Shown piece after piece: positions 23,836-37,175 of a stretch of DNA of 64,000 nt. The position numbers were made by a program, and so were the translations under genes. The number at the start of each line of letters is the position of its first letter. Positions within the stretch are counted from its first letter, which is position 1. The notes under the pieces were generated by a model. It had not been told where the DNA came from. It searched no databases and saw only the letters and a list, made by a program, of their open reading frames with translations. Source of the stretch: Scylla paramamosain (taxonomy: Eukaryota > Arthropoda > Malacostraca > Decapoda > Portunidae); assembly GCF_035594125.1 (NCBI RefSeq), contig NC_087163.1, positions 10,590,001 to 10,654,000 on the forward strand. The letters run 5' to 3'.

Positions 23836-24960
23836 ATGACAAGAGTGAAGATGAAATGTAAAGGGCCGGTGGACAGAAATAAGATCAAGCTACTGAAAAT
23901 TCTGTGCCGAAATGAAATTCATGTCACGAAAGTGTTCACGGCTTCGCCTTTCTTTCATTAAATGAGGACCATGCTGATAACATCTTCACAAAATGAGTAA
24001 AGGAAACTCTACAGAAAAAAAAAAAAGAAAAATGACTTCCTGCCAGTACTGCCACCAGAACTTAAAAAGCGCGTGATAGTCACAAGACTAGATGAGCACA
24101 TTTATAACAGGGATGAAGAACAGATAATAGAAGAAACAGCAAAAAGTAACAGATGGATAGAAGATGTAGACACTATATACAAATTTCCCAACTCCTCAAC
24201 CATCAAGATAACTTTCACTCAAAAGTCCACTGGTTAAAAAATGCACTCAAATGGGTTTGCTGGGTTTCAACCTAAGCATCCCGCCACACATCAAACAAGA
24301 AATTTACATTCCAGTTTATTCCTGTATGAAGTGCTACTCCTTAGAAGATCATGCAACAAAAGACTGCAAAAAGCCAAAAGACTTCAGATCTGTTCAGATT
24401 GCAGTCAAGAAGGACACGTTTGGCACCAGTGTCAAGAGAAAAAGAAACAATGCATCAACTTCGAAGAGGACCACAATACTCTGACTATGAAATGCATAAA
24501 AAGGAAAGAAATAATGAAGGAAAAGAGGAAAACAGGAGCAGAAAGAAACAAATTGACGTACTTGGGGGTAGCAAGTAACGCAGTTACACAGCAATAGTAG
24601 CCTAACCCACAAGTTACCGAATTCAACACGCCATCAGTTAACAGAGAAGACACACTTAGAATCAATATCTGTATTGTCCATGCCCATTATAGAAACATGG
24701 AAAAAACTAGGCTCTTATGAAGAGGAGCTAAACAAAATTCTTAAAATAAACAACTTACCTGCAATCAAAATTCCCGAAACCCCAGATTCACAGAAAATCT
24801 TCAGGACTCAACCACACCAGCCAGTAAACACTACCACAACTGTACCTGAAACCAAACCACGAAAATGTAAAGAACAAAATGACATAATAGTACAAGATCA
24901 AGAAAAAGAACTAGATGAAGCAATCAGCAATGAATGAGCAAATATGAAAGAAGAATTACT
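23836..24960 (+). pseudogene. LINE-B copy 2 ORF1, three zinc knuckles
   Basis: Starts MTRVKMKCKGPVDRNKIKL at 23836, homologous to copy 1. Three Cys/His knuckles sit in overlapping frames at about 24325-24490: CMKCYSLEDHATKDC, CSDCSQEGHVWHQC and a degenerate CINFEEDHNTLTMKC in which a Cys is Phe. Three tandem knuckles are typical of Jockey/I ORF1 proteins. The C-terminal piece at 24674-24937 is hydrophilic and ends before TGA. Several frameshifts. Confidence 0.82.
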
Positions 24961-27900
24961 ACCAAAAATCGCCAAAGATATGTCTGAAAATCTACACTAC
25001 GGAAGAAAAAGGTTGTCCCCAGGAACAGTTCACCGTAGATGAGTTAACTAAAGGCATACACAATAACAAATTCAAATTCACTTACACACATAATAGATTC
25101 ACAGAAGAACAAGTACTAAATATGATTAAAAACGACGAAATCACACTACATGGATGCTGGAATCAAATAACGAAAGGCATCTATCGTAAAATAAGAACAG
25201 GAATAATACCGGATAGATCACCACTAAAACAAGGGGAGACACGCCTCAAGAGAACCTATAAAAAATAAGTAACACTTTTACACTAGTTCAACACATCTTA
25301 AATTGAAGAACAAACAAAGAGTCCCTATTAACAAATTACAAACCAGAGCAGAAATTATTTTAATTTATGGTCACGGCTTAAAGAGTAACGAAAACCTAAA
25401 AGTTCCTGGATACAGATGTTATACAGTAAACACTAGCGAAAATCTAAATGATGGTTCAGCAATTGCAATAAAACACGAAATACAACAGAAACTAATAGAT
25501 GACTTCATAACAGACTTCCTAGCAGTTGAAATAAATACCACACTCGGACCAACAGTCATTGCTACCACACATTTGCCCCTAGGAGACCTTACCTACCATT
25601 TCCAGACATATACAGACTCATAAACAACATGCCTACATATATACTAGGAGATTTCAACTGCATACATACACACTCTGGAAACAGGCAAAATAATACAGTA
25701 CGAAAAAGTCTCATACAAATAATCAACTAAGGTAGCTTAATTAATATTGGGCCTCATTTTCCAACATTCATAAGACACGTTTCTGCTACCAACCCAGACA
25801 AAGTCTTTACAAATAAACAGTTATTTAAATACAACTATAGAACCAAACAATGTCACCTCATCTGATCATATTCCAGTAATTTTAAGTCTCCACAAAACCA
25901 TTTTACATTAAACAAAATGACACATCAATTCAAAAGAGCAAATTGGGAACAATTTCAGTATATTCTAGATGACAAAATATCAGTGAAAACATTTAGACAA
26001 CTGCACAACAGAGCAAGTAGAACAAGAAATTAATATATGGTTAAGCATTGTTAGAGAAGCAATGAACAAAACGATACCTAAGAGCAACTACAAACCAGTC
26101 TACCAAACACTAACAACACCACATATTAAGAACTTAGAAAGGTTATACAACGAACTGAGATATAATGCTGAAATAAATGGATGGACTTGACGTAATCATA
26201 GAAAATACATAAGAATACGTTATGAACTAAGAAAAAAGTGTAAAGAGGCACACAACAAAAACTAGGAGGACAACGTCAGTAACATTATAAATATAAGCGA
26301 GGACACAAAAACCTTCTGGAATAAGAGCAACCAATTAAAAGGACATAACATACACTAACTACCTAGAGGACAACGATGGCACCAGATGCAGAGAAATGTA
26401 AAGTTAATGAAAACATCTGGAAAAAAATATCTTTAGAATAACAGACGAAGAAGACGCAACTTTTTTCACATATTACACTCAGAAGACATAGAAACATACA
26501 TAAACATACACAACTACAGAATAAAACCATTCAACATTACACATATAACCAGACTAGACAGAAAACTGTTTCTACACCAGGCCAATAGATAATGAGGAAA
26601 TAAGAAAGTCTGTAAAGAGAACTAAAAATAAAGCCCCAGGATCTTCTAGAATATATAAAATTGTCTTTGAAAACTGCACTCAAAATTCCATCACTATGCT
26701 TAAAAACATTTTCAACGCTTTTTTTTTCATTAGTTATTACCCAATGTATAAAAATAAATAAATAGATAAATAAATAAAACAATAAAATTTATATTTAAAA
26801 AAAATAAATCACCCGGCCCCCCCCAAAAAAAATAATAAATAAATAAATAAATGAATAAAATAAATTATAGACCCATATATCTACTCGAAGTTCCATGAAA
26901 AATCTTTGAGAAAATTATACAAGGGATTACATAACAGATAACAACATAATAAAAGAAAGACAATATGGTTTTAGACCAAATAAAGGAATAACAACAGTAA
27001 TTACTACAACTTGGAACCATAGCTAATGCCCTAGCAGAAAAACATAAAGTAATAGTTGTTTTAAGGGACGTAGCCAAAAGCCTTTGATAAGGTGTGGCAC
27101 AATGGCTTAAAATATAAATTGTTGCATTTAAGCTCATCCACCATCCTCGAAAAAAAAAATAAATAAAAAAAAAAACAGCACTTTTGTCGATAACAGATCA
27201 GCCGACTACAGTAATGACATAAATTTATTAAGCGGAGTTCCACAAGGAAATATACTCTCTCCAACTCTCTAAACACTATACACCAACGACTTAATACCAG
27301 CAGGTCACGGCTGCCTTGACACCATGTATGAAGACGATGTCACCCAAGTCATAACAACACCGAGCAAATCAAAATTCATGATGAAAATGAAAATAGAAAG
27401 AGAAAGTGACATAATAAATAAATATAAACGTAAATGAAAGATACAGACAAACGAGGAAAATTTAAAATAATTCCTATGGTTCAGTATTAAACAAAACAAA
27501 TAACGATGAATGATTAAAAACATAAACGCGAGAAGAGAAGGAAAATTCCTAGGACTAAAACTCCAAGCTATAGGCCTTAGAGGACATGTAACAAATAAAA
27601 TCAGTAAGGGAAAAGTCAGATCTAAATTATGACGATTCAGAAACCTAACACCTAAAATTAAAAAAAAAAAAAACGTTTATCAAAACACTACTCATACCAG
27701 TTACATAATATCCACCTATGCTCAATCTTTAAATCTCAGAAAATAAATATGCAAAAACTAATCAATAGAGGAATAAAATTCATTAACAATAATGACACAG
27801 AATGAAACAAAATGGAAGACCTACATTATAAATACAACATTACACCTTTCAATATATCAGTTTACAAAAAAAAAAAAAAAAAACAGTAAAATATGGAACA

Positions 27901-28035
27901 CTATAAGAATTCGCGAAGAACACAATTATAAGGAACGAGTGAGACCAATAGATACCATACACCACTGGTTCCCAAGAACAAACACAAAAACACATGAACC
28001 AGTCCCTCAACCAGTCTTTATCACTCAGTCTTAGA
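24961..28035 (+). pseudogene. LINE-B copy 2 ORF2: endonuclease and RT
   Basis: The endonuclease region includes an open piece at 25303-25623 (GYRCYTVNTSENLNDGSAIAIKHEIQ), YILGDFNCIHTHSGN near 25640 and SSDHIPVILSL near 25858. The RT region shows DKVWHNGLKY near 27090, SGVPQGNILSP near 27232 and MYEDDVTQV near 27324, where the expected YADD has Glu for Ala. An out-of-family AAAT/A-rich block (26745-26865) interrupts RT. Ends near 28034, where LINE-A copy 3 begins on the opposite strand. Confidence 0.82.
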
Positions 28036-28036
28036 T

Positions 28037-30872
28037 GTTTTTTTTTCTTTATGTAGGAAGGACACTGGCCAAGGGCAACAAAACGCTAATAAAAAAAAAT
28101 GTCCACTGAAGTGCCAGTCCCACAAAAGGGTCAAAGCAGTGGTCAAAAATTGATGAATAAGTGTCTTGAAACCTCCCTCTTGAAGGAATTCAAGTCATAG
28201 GAAGGTGGAAATACAGAAGCAGGCAGGGAGTTCCAGAGTTTACCAGAGAAAGGGATGAATGATTGAGAATACTGGTTAACTCTTGCGTTAGAGAGGTGGA
28301 CAGAATACGGGTGAGAGAAAGAAGAAAGTCTTGTACAGCGAGGCCGCGGAAGGAGGGAAGGCATGCAGTTAGCAAGATCAGAAGAACAGTTAGCATGAAA
28401 ATAGTGGTAGAAGACAGCTAGATATGCAACATTGCGGCGGTGAGAGAGAGGCTGAAGACAGTCAGTTAGAGGAGAGGAGTTGATGAGATGAAAAGCTTTT
28501 GATTCCACCCTGTCTGGAAGAGCAGTATTGGTGGAACCGCCCCCCCCCCAGACATGTGAAGCATACTCCGTACATGGACGGATAAGGCCCTTGTACAGAG
28601 TTAGCACCTGGGGGGGTGAGAAAAAACTGGCGGAGACGTCTCAGAACACTTAACTTCATAGAAGCTGTTTTAACTAGAGATGACATGTGAAGTTTCTAGT
28701 TCAGATTATAAGTAAAGGACAGACCGAGGATGTTCAGTGTAGAAGAGGGGGACAGTTGAGTGTCATTGAAGAAGAGGGGATAGTTGTCTGGAAGGTTGTG
28801 TTGAGTTGATAGATGGAGGAATTGAGTTTTTGAGGCATTGAACAATAACAATTTTGCTCTGCCCCAATCAGAAATTTTAGAAAGATCAGAAGTCAAGCGT
28901 TCTGTGGCTTCCCTGCGTGATATGTTTACCTCCTGAAAGGTTGGACGTCTATGAAAAGACGTGGAAAAGTGCAGGGTGGTATCATCAGCGTAGGAGTGGA
29001 TAGGACAAGAAGTTTGGTTTAGAAGATCATTAACGAATAATAAGAAGAGAGTGGGTGACAGGACAGAACCCTGAGGAACACCACTGTTAATAGATTTAGG
29101 AGAAGAACAGTGACCATTCTACCACAGCAGCAATAGAACGGTCAGAAAGGAAACTTGAGATGAAGTTACAGAGAGAAGGATAGAAACCGTAGGAGGGTAG
29201 TTTGGAAATCAAAGCTTTGTGCCAGACTCTATCAAAAGCTTTTGATATGTCCAAGGCAACAGCAAAAGTTTCACCAATATCTCTAAAAGAGGATGACCAA
29301 GACTCAATAAAGAAAGCCAAAAGATCACCAGTAGAGCGGCCTTGACGGAACCCATACTGGCGATCAGATTGAAGGTTGTGAAGTGATAGATGTTTAAGAA
29401 TCTTCCTGTTGAGGATAGATTCAAAAACTTTAGATAGGCAGGAAATTAAAGCAATAGGACGGTAGTTTGAGGGATTAGAACGGTCACCCTTTTTAGGAAC
29501 AGGTTGAATGTAAGCAAACTTCCAGCAAGAAGGAAAGGTAGATGTTGACAGACAGAGCTGAAAGAGTTTGACTAGGCAAGGTGCATGCACGGAGGCACAG
29601 TTTCGGAGAACAATAGGAGGGACCCCATCAGGTCCATAAGCCTTCCGAGAGTTTAGGCCAGCGAGGGCATGGAAAACATCATTGCGAAGAATTTTAATAC
29701 GTGGCATGAAGTAGTCAAAGGGTGGAGGAGAGGGAGGAACAAGCCCAGAATCGTCCAAGATAGCGTTTTTAGCAAAGGTATGAGCGAAGAGTTCAGCTTT
29801 AGAAATAGATGTGATAGCAGTGGTGCCATCTGGTTGAAATAGAGGAGGGAAAGAAGAAGAAGCAAAGTTATTGGAGATATTTTTGGCTAGATGCCAGAAA
29901 TCACGAGGGGAATAAATCTTGAAAGGTTTTGACATTTTCTGTTAATGAAGGAGTTTTTGGCTAGTCGGAGAACAGACTTGGCATGGTTCCGGGCAGAAAT
30001 ATAAAGTGCATGAGATTCTGGTGATGGAAGGCTTAAGTACCTTTTGTGGGCCACCTCTCTATCATGTATAGCACGAGAACAAGCTGTGTTAAGCCAAGGT
30101 TTAGAAGGTTTAGAACGAGAAAAAGAGCGAGGAATGTACGCCTCCATGCCAGACACTATCACCTCAGTTATGCGCTCAGCACACAAAGACGGGTCTCTGA
30201 CACGGAAGCAGTAATCATTCCAAGGAAAATCAGCAAAATACCTCCTCAGGTCCCCCCAACTAGCATAGGCAAAACGCCAGATGCACCTTCGCTTAGGGGG
30301 ATCCTGAGGAGGGATTGGAGTGATAGGACAAGATAAAGATATGAGATTATGATCGGAGGAGCCCAACGGAGAAGAAAAGGTGACAGCATAAGCAGAAGGA
30401 TTAGAGGTCAGGAAAAGGTTAAGAATGTTGGGCGTATCTCCAAGACGGTCAGGAATACGAGTAGGGTTTTGCACCAATTGCTCTAGGTCATGGAGGATAG
30501 CAAAGTTGTAGGCTAGTTCACCAGGATGGTCAGTGAAGGGAGAGGAAAGCCAAAGCTGGTGGTGAACATTGAGATCTCCAAGAATGGAGATCTCTGCAAA
30601 AGGGAAGAGGGTCAGAGTGTGCTCCACTCTGGAAGTTAAGTAGTCAAAGAATTTCTTATAATCAGAGGAGTTAGGTGAGAGGTATACAGCACAGATAAAT
30701 TTAGTATGAGAGTGACTCTGTAGTCGTAGCCAGATGGTGGAAAACTCGGAAGATTCAAGAGCGTGGGCACGAGAGCAGGTTAAGTCATTGCGCACATAAA
30801 CGCAGCATCCAGCTTTGGATCGAAAATGAGGATAGAGAAAGTAGGAGGGAACAGAAAAGGTATACAAATTCA
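28037..30872 (-). mobile_element. LINE-A copy 3, 5'-truncated, minus strand
   Basis: The 3' tail starts at 28037 (T run on the plus strand). The 5' end is truncated inside the endonuclease at about 30872. Pieces: 30873-29887 is the endonuclease ([19 protein letters not shown]) into the linker. 29935-29096 is RT with AYGPDGVPPIVL and LDISKAFDRVWH. Around 28985-29000 is an intact SYADD. 28896-28143 is the C-terminal domain in three frames. The frame breaks near 29100 with extra T bases relative to copy 2. This is the best-preserved LINE-A coding sequence in the window. Confidence 0.92.
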
Positions 30873-31885
30873 ATTACTTTTACATACCTTTACTTACTAT
30901 TTGCTCTACTCGTTTGGGTAGATGCTGGGCCACTGTCTACCACTCACCTGCTCCCTGAGTCTCTGGACTCAGGGAGTCCATCTGGACTCAGGGAGTCTAT
31001 CACCTCGCCCTGAGTCGCGGGTATTGGGGCCCACACTGTGGTGGGTGCTCATGCCTGCGAGGGGAGGAGGGGGTTGGGATCATGCAGATCTCACCCCATT
31101 GTGTGGCAAGGGGCCCAGCCTCCCATGGCAGTGCCATGGCATGGAGCAAATCACTGTGCAACAGATCACTGGTAAAAAAAAAAAAAGTACTGTGGATATT
31201 TTCATATTACATACTGCGGTGAAAGAACATATAAACTGAAAGCAGTAGCTTCTCTATCTCCGACAGTCTTGTAAGTAAGGATTAACTGTGGCTCTGTTTG
31301 GAGTACTAAATGGATGTTAAGCAATGAGAATTTGATTATTTTTGCAGTTAAACCCCCAGTCAGTCTTGTTGTTAGGGTAGTTGTGGCTCTGTCGGAGAAT
31401 ATAATAATATAATATTATATTATGATTTATTCACACAACATCTAAATTATTTGCACCATTTCCACTGTAAAACTTACCATCAGATGAATAAAAAGGCAGC
31501 ACACACACAATTCACACGCACAAGTACGCGCACACAGAAGAAACACACACCAGGTGAAACAAGTAAGCAGGACAACAATAAAAGAGACGGCTTAAACTAA
31601 AGACATAAAAGCAGAAGTATTGTAAGCCCACACTATCTCCTACATTCTTTCACATTTTCTCTTCCCACTAACTTTCTCTTTAACTACTTCTCTAACTCTT
31701 CATCTCCCACTTTACTATCCAATATCCAGTATCCAGTATCGGCGTCAGAGCCTGTCATCATTATCCTGAAGTACGTCAGTCAGGATTGCTTAAAGGTGAT
31801 TCATATGAAAATAACCATTTTTGTATCTATATGTATTAATTATATGAGAACCTAACTGACATCGCGAATGTAGACACCTGCCGAA
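30873..31885. other. Non-coding region, possible short retroposon at 30905-31190
   Basis: 30905-31190 is GC-rich, contains a duplicated GGACTCAGGGAGTC unit (about 30966 and 30985) and ends GGTAAAAAAAAAAAAG, as a SINE would. I do not find clear tRNA-like A and B boxes. The rest is AT-rich with short AC repeats near 31500. Confidence 0.45.
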
Positions 31886-33191
31886 ACGATAATTACTCCC
31901 AGTGAAGTTTAAAGCACTGGATCAGGGGGTGCCGTGAACTTATCATTAAACCCAGCTGTGACCTCACTGAACGTTTCCCTTTGTCTCACAACACAAGGGG
32001 TCGGTCACAGCCTGCCCTCTAAAGACAACTCTCTTCCTCCACACAAAACTACAAGCACCTAATAACACACACACCCTTCACTCAAAAATTCAAAATTATC
32101 ATGACGACTCATACACCAGCCTCGGAGTTCCCATCTGGGGAGAGGACCACAAATGTTCCCAGGTCGGACTGCTCTTCTGATAACGACCCTAAGTGTCTTG
32201 ACACCCCCTTCAACTTTTTCTTCATTAACTTCTGCAACATTCGCGGTCAATGATCTAATTTTCAATCTGTAGAACACCACCTCTCCTCTTCTAAACCTCA
32301 TCTTCTTTTCCTCACTGAAACAGGTGTCTGAGGCAACTGACAGTAGCCCCTTTTCTTTTCCCTCCTACTTTCTCTATCCTCATTTTCAGTCCAAAGCTGG
32401 ATTTTGCGTTTATGTGCGCAACGACCTAACCTGCTATCGTGCTCACGCTCTTGAATCTTCCGAATTTTCCACCATCTGGCTACGATACAGAGTCACTCTC
32501 AAACTAAATTTTTCTGTGCTGTATACCTCTCACCTAGCTCCTCTGACTATAAAAAATTCTTTGACTACTTAACTTCCAAAGTGGAGCACACTCTGACTCT
32601 CTTCCCTTTTGCAGAGATCTCCATTCTTGGAGACTTCATTGTTCATCACCAGTTTTGGCTTTCCTCTCCTTTCACTGATCATCCTGGTGAACTAGTTATC
32701 CTCCACGACCTACAACAGTTGGTGCAACACCATACTCATATTCTTGACTGTTTTTGAGATACGCCAAACATTCTTGACCTTTTCCTAACCTCTAATCCTT
32801 CTGTTTATGCTGCTGTCACCCTATCTTCTCCGTTGGGCTCCTCTGATTATGACCTCATATCTGTATCTAGTCCTATCGCTCCAATTCCTCCTCAGGATAC
32901 ATACCCCAAAGCGGAAGTGCCTCTGGCGTATTGCCTCTACTAATTGGGGGGACCTGAGGAAGTATTCTACTGATATTCCATGGTATGACTACTGCTTCCG
33001 TTCAGAGACCAGTCTCTATGCTGAGCGCATAACATAGGTGATAGTGACTGGTATGGAGGCATACATTCCTCAGTCTTTCTCTCAACGTAAACCTCTTAAA
33101 TCTTGGTTTAACACAGCCTATTCTCGTGCCATACATTATATAGAAATGGCCCACAAAAGGTACTTCAGCCTTCCATCACCTGAATCTCACG
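31886..33191 (+). mobile_element. LINE-A copy 4, left part: 5' UTR and endonuclease
   Basis: Begins near the family's 5' end (ACCTGCCGAAACGATAATTACTCCC at about 31878) and covers the endonuclease ([23 protein letters not shown]) with stops and deletions. It stops within GAATCTCACG at 33191. LINE-A resumes at 45674 with CTCATGC, so this copy is split by Gypsy-2. Confidence 0.9.
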
Positions 33192-33633
33192 TGGTAACCT
33201 TACGAAGTTAAAAATAGGAAAAAAAACAAGATAAGGAAACAAATGAATGAGGGAAATAAAAAAAAACGTGAAGAAGGAAAAGGGAATAAAATATAAAAAC
33301 CAATACAGCTGTTGTTAGGATATTTTGATGGAAAAAAAAAAATTGGAATGCCCAGACAGAACTGACCCCAAATGAAAGAAAATTATAAACCTGCCACTAT
33401 AGTCGAAGAGACCTAGATCGGATGTAGGGTCAAGGAAAAGGCAAGCACAGCTGAAGGAGCAGCTGAAGGAACAATATGTGCAAAGCAGGTGGAAAGGGAG
33501 ATGTTCTATGGGAACTTAACTATCTCCAACTTCCTACTGTGCCATATACCGAAGCTCCGCCCTAATAACCTGATTGGGCAAAGCCATATATTGCCACGCC
33601 TACGGGCGGGTCATGTGTATAAAATGTATTACT

Positions 33634-34436
<803 letters not shown>

Positions 34437-34855
34437 TATTACTGTATGTGTTCGATGTGAAATGTATGGAAAATTCAACCTTACCATAGAGATAGCTTTT
34501 GAGGCAAAAATGTAACGTACAGTAGTATATAATGTTATGTAATTGAAGTAGAAATCAGACAGCAGACTGCAGGCAGAGAGAGCAGAGGACAGAAGCAGAG
34601 AAGTTACAAAGGTTCCAGACCTGAGAAGAGCCTGAGGCAACATGGAGAAGCTCGTCCTAGTACTCATAAGTGGAGCTTAAAAGTTGTGATACAGTCTCAA
34701 TAATTATTGTCCCATGAAGATGAAAGTGAGGAAGTAATTTGTAAGACGTTTTATTTTCAGGATGTTTAGATTTAGGATTTTGTGTTTGATTTTATTTATT
34801 TTTGTTTGATTTTTGTATTTTATTTTATGTATTTGTTTATTTTATATTATTATAT

Positions 34856-34887
<32 letters not shown>

Positions 34888-34908
34888 TTATTTTATTTAT
34901 TTATTTTG

Positions 34909-34972
<64 letters not shown>

Positions 34973-35218
34973 AATTGAATTGCTCTGACATGAAACTTGG
35001 GTTCGATGTGAAATGTATGGGAAATTCAACCTGAATTGCGAATGAAGTTGACGAAAAGTCCTCGATGAGTTGCTAGAGGTGAATACCCGGAGATTATTAT
35101 TGTCATCAATTTTACTGAAGTAAATGTAGAAACTTTAACAGTGCATAATATACTACCTTGTAGCCACTACTTGAATAATAGTCTTCACACACAACCATGC
35201 AAGTTGCAAACACGGCAC

Positions 35219-35236
35219 TTATGGCAGCGTCGGGAT
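35219..35236 (+). other. Gypsy-2 candidate primer binding site (tRNA-Leu-like)
   Basis: TTATGGCAGCGTCGGGAT follows the 5' LTR end. It differs at a few positions from the Gypsy-1 primer binding site (TGGTGGCAGCGGTGGGAT), so the same tRNA-Leu primer is likely, with decay since insertion. Confidence 0.55.
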
Positions 35237-35280
35237 ACGTATGCAATTGCAAGAATTACAATTTTGTTTACAGATAAGAT

Positions 35281-37175
35281 TTTTTTTTTTTTTTATGTAG
35301 GAAGGACATGTTGCCAAGGGCAACAAAAATCTAATAAAAAAAAAATGCCCACTGAAATGCCAGTCCCATAAAAGGGTCAAAGCAGTGGTCAAAAATTGAT
35401 GAATAAGTGTCTTGAAACCTCCCTCTTGAAGGAATTCAAGTCATAGGAAGGTGGAAATACAGAAGCAGGCAGGGAGTTCCAGAGTTTACCAGAGAAAGGG
35501 ATGAATGATTGAGAATACTGGTTAACTCTTGCGTTAGAGAGGTGGACAGAATAGGGGTGAGAGAAAGAAGAAAGTCTTGTGCAGCGAGGCCGCGGGAAGA
35601 GGGGAGGCATGCAGTTAGCAAGATAAGAAGAGCAGTTAGCATGAAAATAGCGGTAGAAGACAGCTAGATATGCAACATTGCGGCGGTGAGAGAGAGGCAG
35701 AAGACAGTCAGTTAGAGGAGAGGAGTTGATGAGACGAAAAGCTTTTGATTCCACCCTGTCTAGAAGAGCACTATGAGTGGAACCTGAGGTCGCTGATTAT
35801 TTTCGATTTTTTTAGTCTGAATGTTTTCGATTTTCTACAAAAGTAATCTAAACTGAATGTTTTCGATTCTTGCCAAGAAGTATTATTTTCGACAACCCAT
35901 TTTATGTTTTTTTGGACTGTTTTCGACACAACTCTTACACATTTAGTGTCCGTTTTGGATTATTTTCGACACAACAATTACCTAGCTATTTACAGTTTGG
36001 ATTATTTTCGACACGTCATTGACCTAAATCAATATTTTTTGGAATATTTTCGACACTTCATTCAGCCATTTTAGACCTTCTTTGATTATTATCTTGTTAC
36101 GTGCATAATTAGTATCTAAAGTTAGTGTTAGCCAGCTTCTTATGCGTGCATTACCGGCTATTAACTAAGCAAAAAAAAGCTGTACAAAATCCAGGACCTT
36201 TGTGTAGCGGTGTTGGGCTTGTCTCATACTAGGGACGGTTGCTGTGGGGGTTCCTATCACCAGTGTAGAGCGATGTTGTTTGGTGTGATATTCCTGCTAG
36301 TATAACCTTCCTGCGAGTGATTTCCCTGGCCAGCAAGGTGTGTGGTGAGTGTTGAATATATGTAGCAAGGGTTGGGCAGCATAACATTAGTGTAGGTGTA
36401 GATGCCAAGCGAGATATTGAGTATGGTTAAAATTTTGCATCTTGGTTCCTGTTCTCCTCCGTCCATCCTCGCTCGGTGTTCAAGTGTTTCGAAACGGTTC
36501 ACTCATTTCATTATTTATATTTGTCTATTGGTTAAGCTTGGTATGGATTGGATGGCAGTGTTAGAAACATTCATAGTGAAGTTTATTTAGTTTCGAAAAC
36601 ATTCCAACCAATGTTTTTAATGTGTCGAAAATAATCATGATTGAAAAATATATTGCAGAACCATCGAAAATAATCAGTCTAAGTTGCCAAATCATTGTCG
36701 AAAATATTCATTCTTAAACATGTTAGTCTGTCGAAAACGTTCAGACTAAAAAAATCGAATACAATCAGTCCACCCGTGGAACCTCCCCAGACATGTGAAG
36801 CATACTCCATACATGGACGGATAAGGCCCTTGTACAGAGTCAGCAGGGGGGGGGGGTGAGAAAAACTGGCGGAGACGTCTCAGAACACCTAACTTCATAG
36901 AAGCTGTTTTAGCTAGAGATGAGATGTGAAGTTTCCAGTTCAGATTATAAGTAAAGGACAGACCGAGGATGTTCAGTGTAGAAGAGGGGGACAGTTGAGT
37001 GTCACTGAAGAAGAGGGGATAGCTGTCTGGAAGGTTGTGTCGAGATGATAGATGGAGGAATTGAGTTTTTGAGGCATTGAACAATACCAAGTTTGCTCTG
37101 CCCCAATCAGAAATTTTAGAAAGATCAGAAGTCAAGCGTTCTGTGGCTTCCCTGCGTGATATGTTTACCTCCTGA
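35281..37175 (-). mobile_element. LINE-A copy 6 in Gypsy-2 leader, split by a DNA transposon
   Basis: The 3' tail is at 35281 (T run on plus). The first part, 35281-35776, carries the C-terminal domain (121 open codons from 35754). The second part, 36784-37175, has SKISDWGRANLVLFNASKTQFLHL (36746-37135 region). The truncation point is at TACCTCCTGAA. The 991-bp insertion interrupts GTGGAACC. The sequence is otherwise close to copies 3 and 5. Confidence 0.9.
35785..36775. mobile_element. Non-autonomous DNA transposon with opposed TTTTCGA motif arrays (991 bp)
   Basis: Exact 8-bp target duplication GTGGAACC at 35777-35784 and 36776-36783. The same GTGGAACC occurs once in other LINE-A copies. 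The ends are inverted repeats of about 45 bp; the core CGATTTTTTTAGTCTGAA is identical in both. Inside the left end the motif (G)AT(T/A/G)(A/G)TTTTCGA, usually followed by CA, occurs about 8 times (near 35795, 35819, 35855, 35881, 35914, 35958, 36000, 36042). Inside the right end its complement occurs about 6 times (near 36592, 36624, 36663, 36697, 36730, 36754). No transposase ORF. The 8-bp duplication fits hAT or P superfamilies; I cannot decide which. Confidence 0.9.

Noticed and set aside
36257..36590. Two short ORFs within the 991-bp DNA transposon, considered as transposase remnants
   Set aside because: No transposase, THAP or zinc-finger motif is visible; both are about 60-80 codons and overlap on opposite strands.
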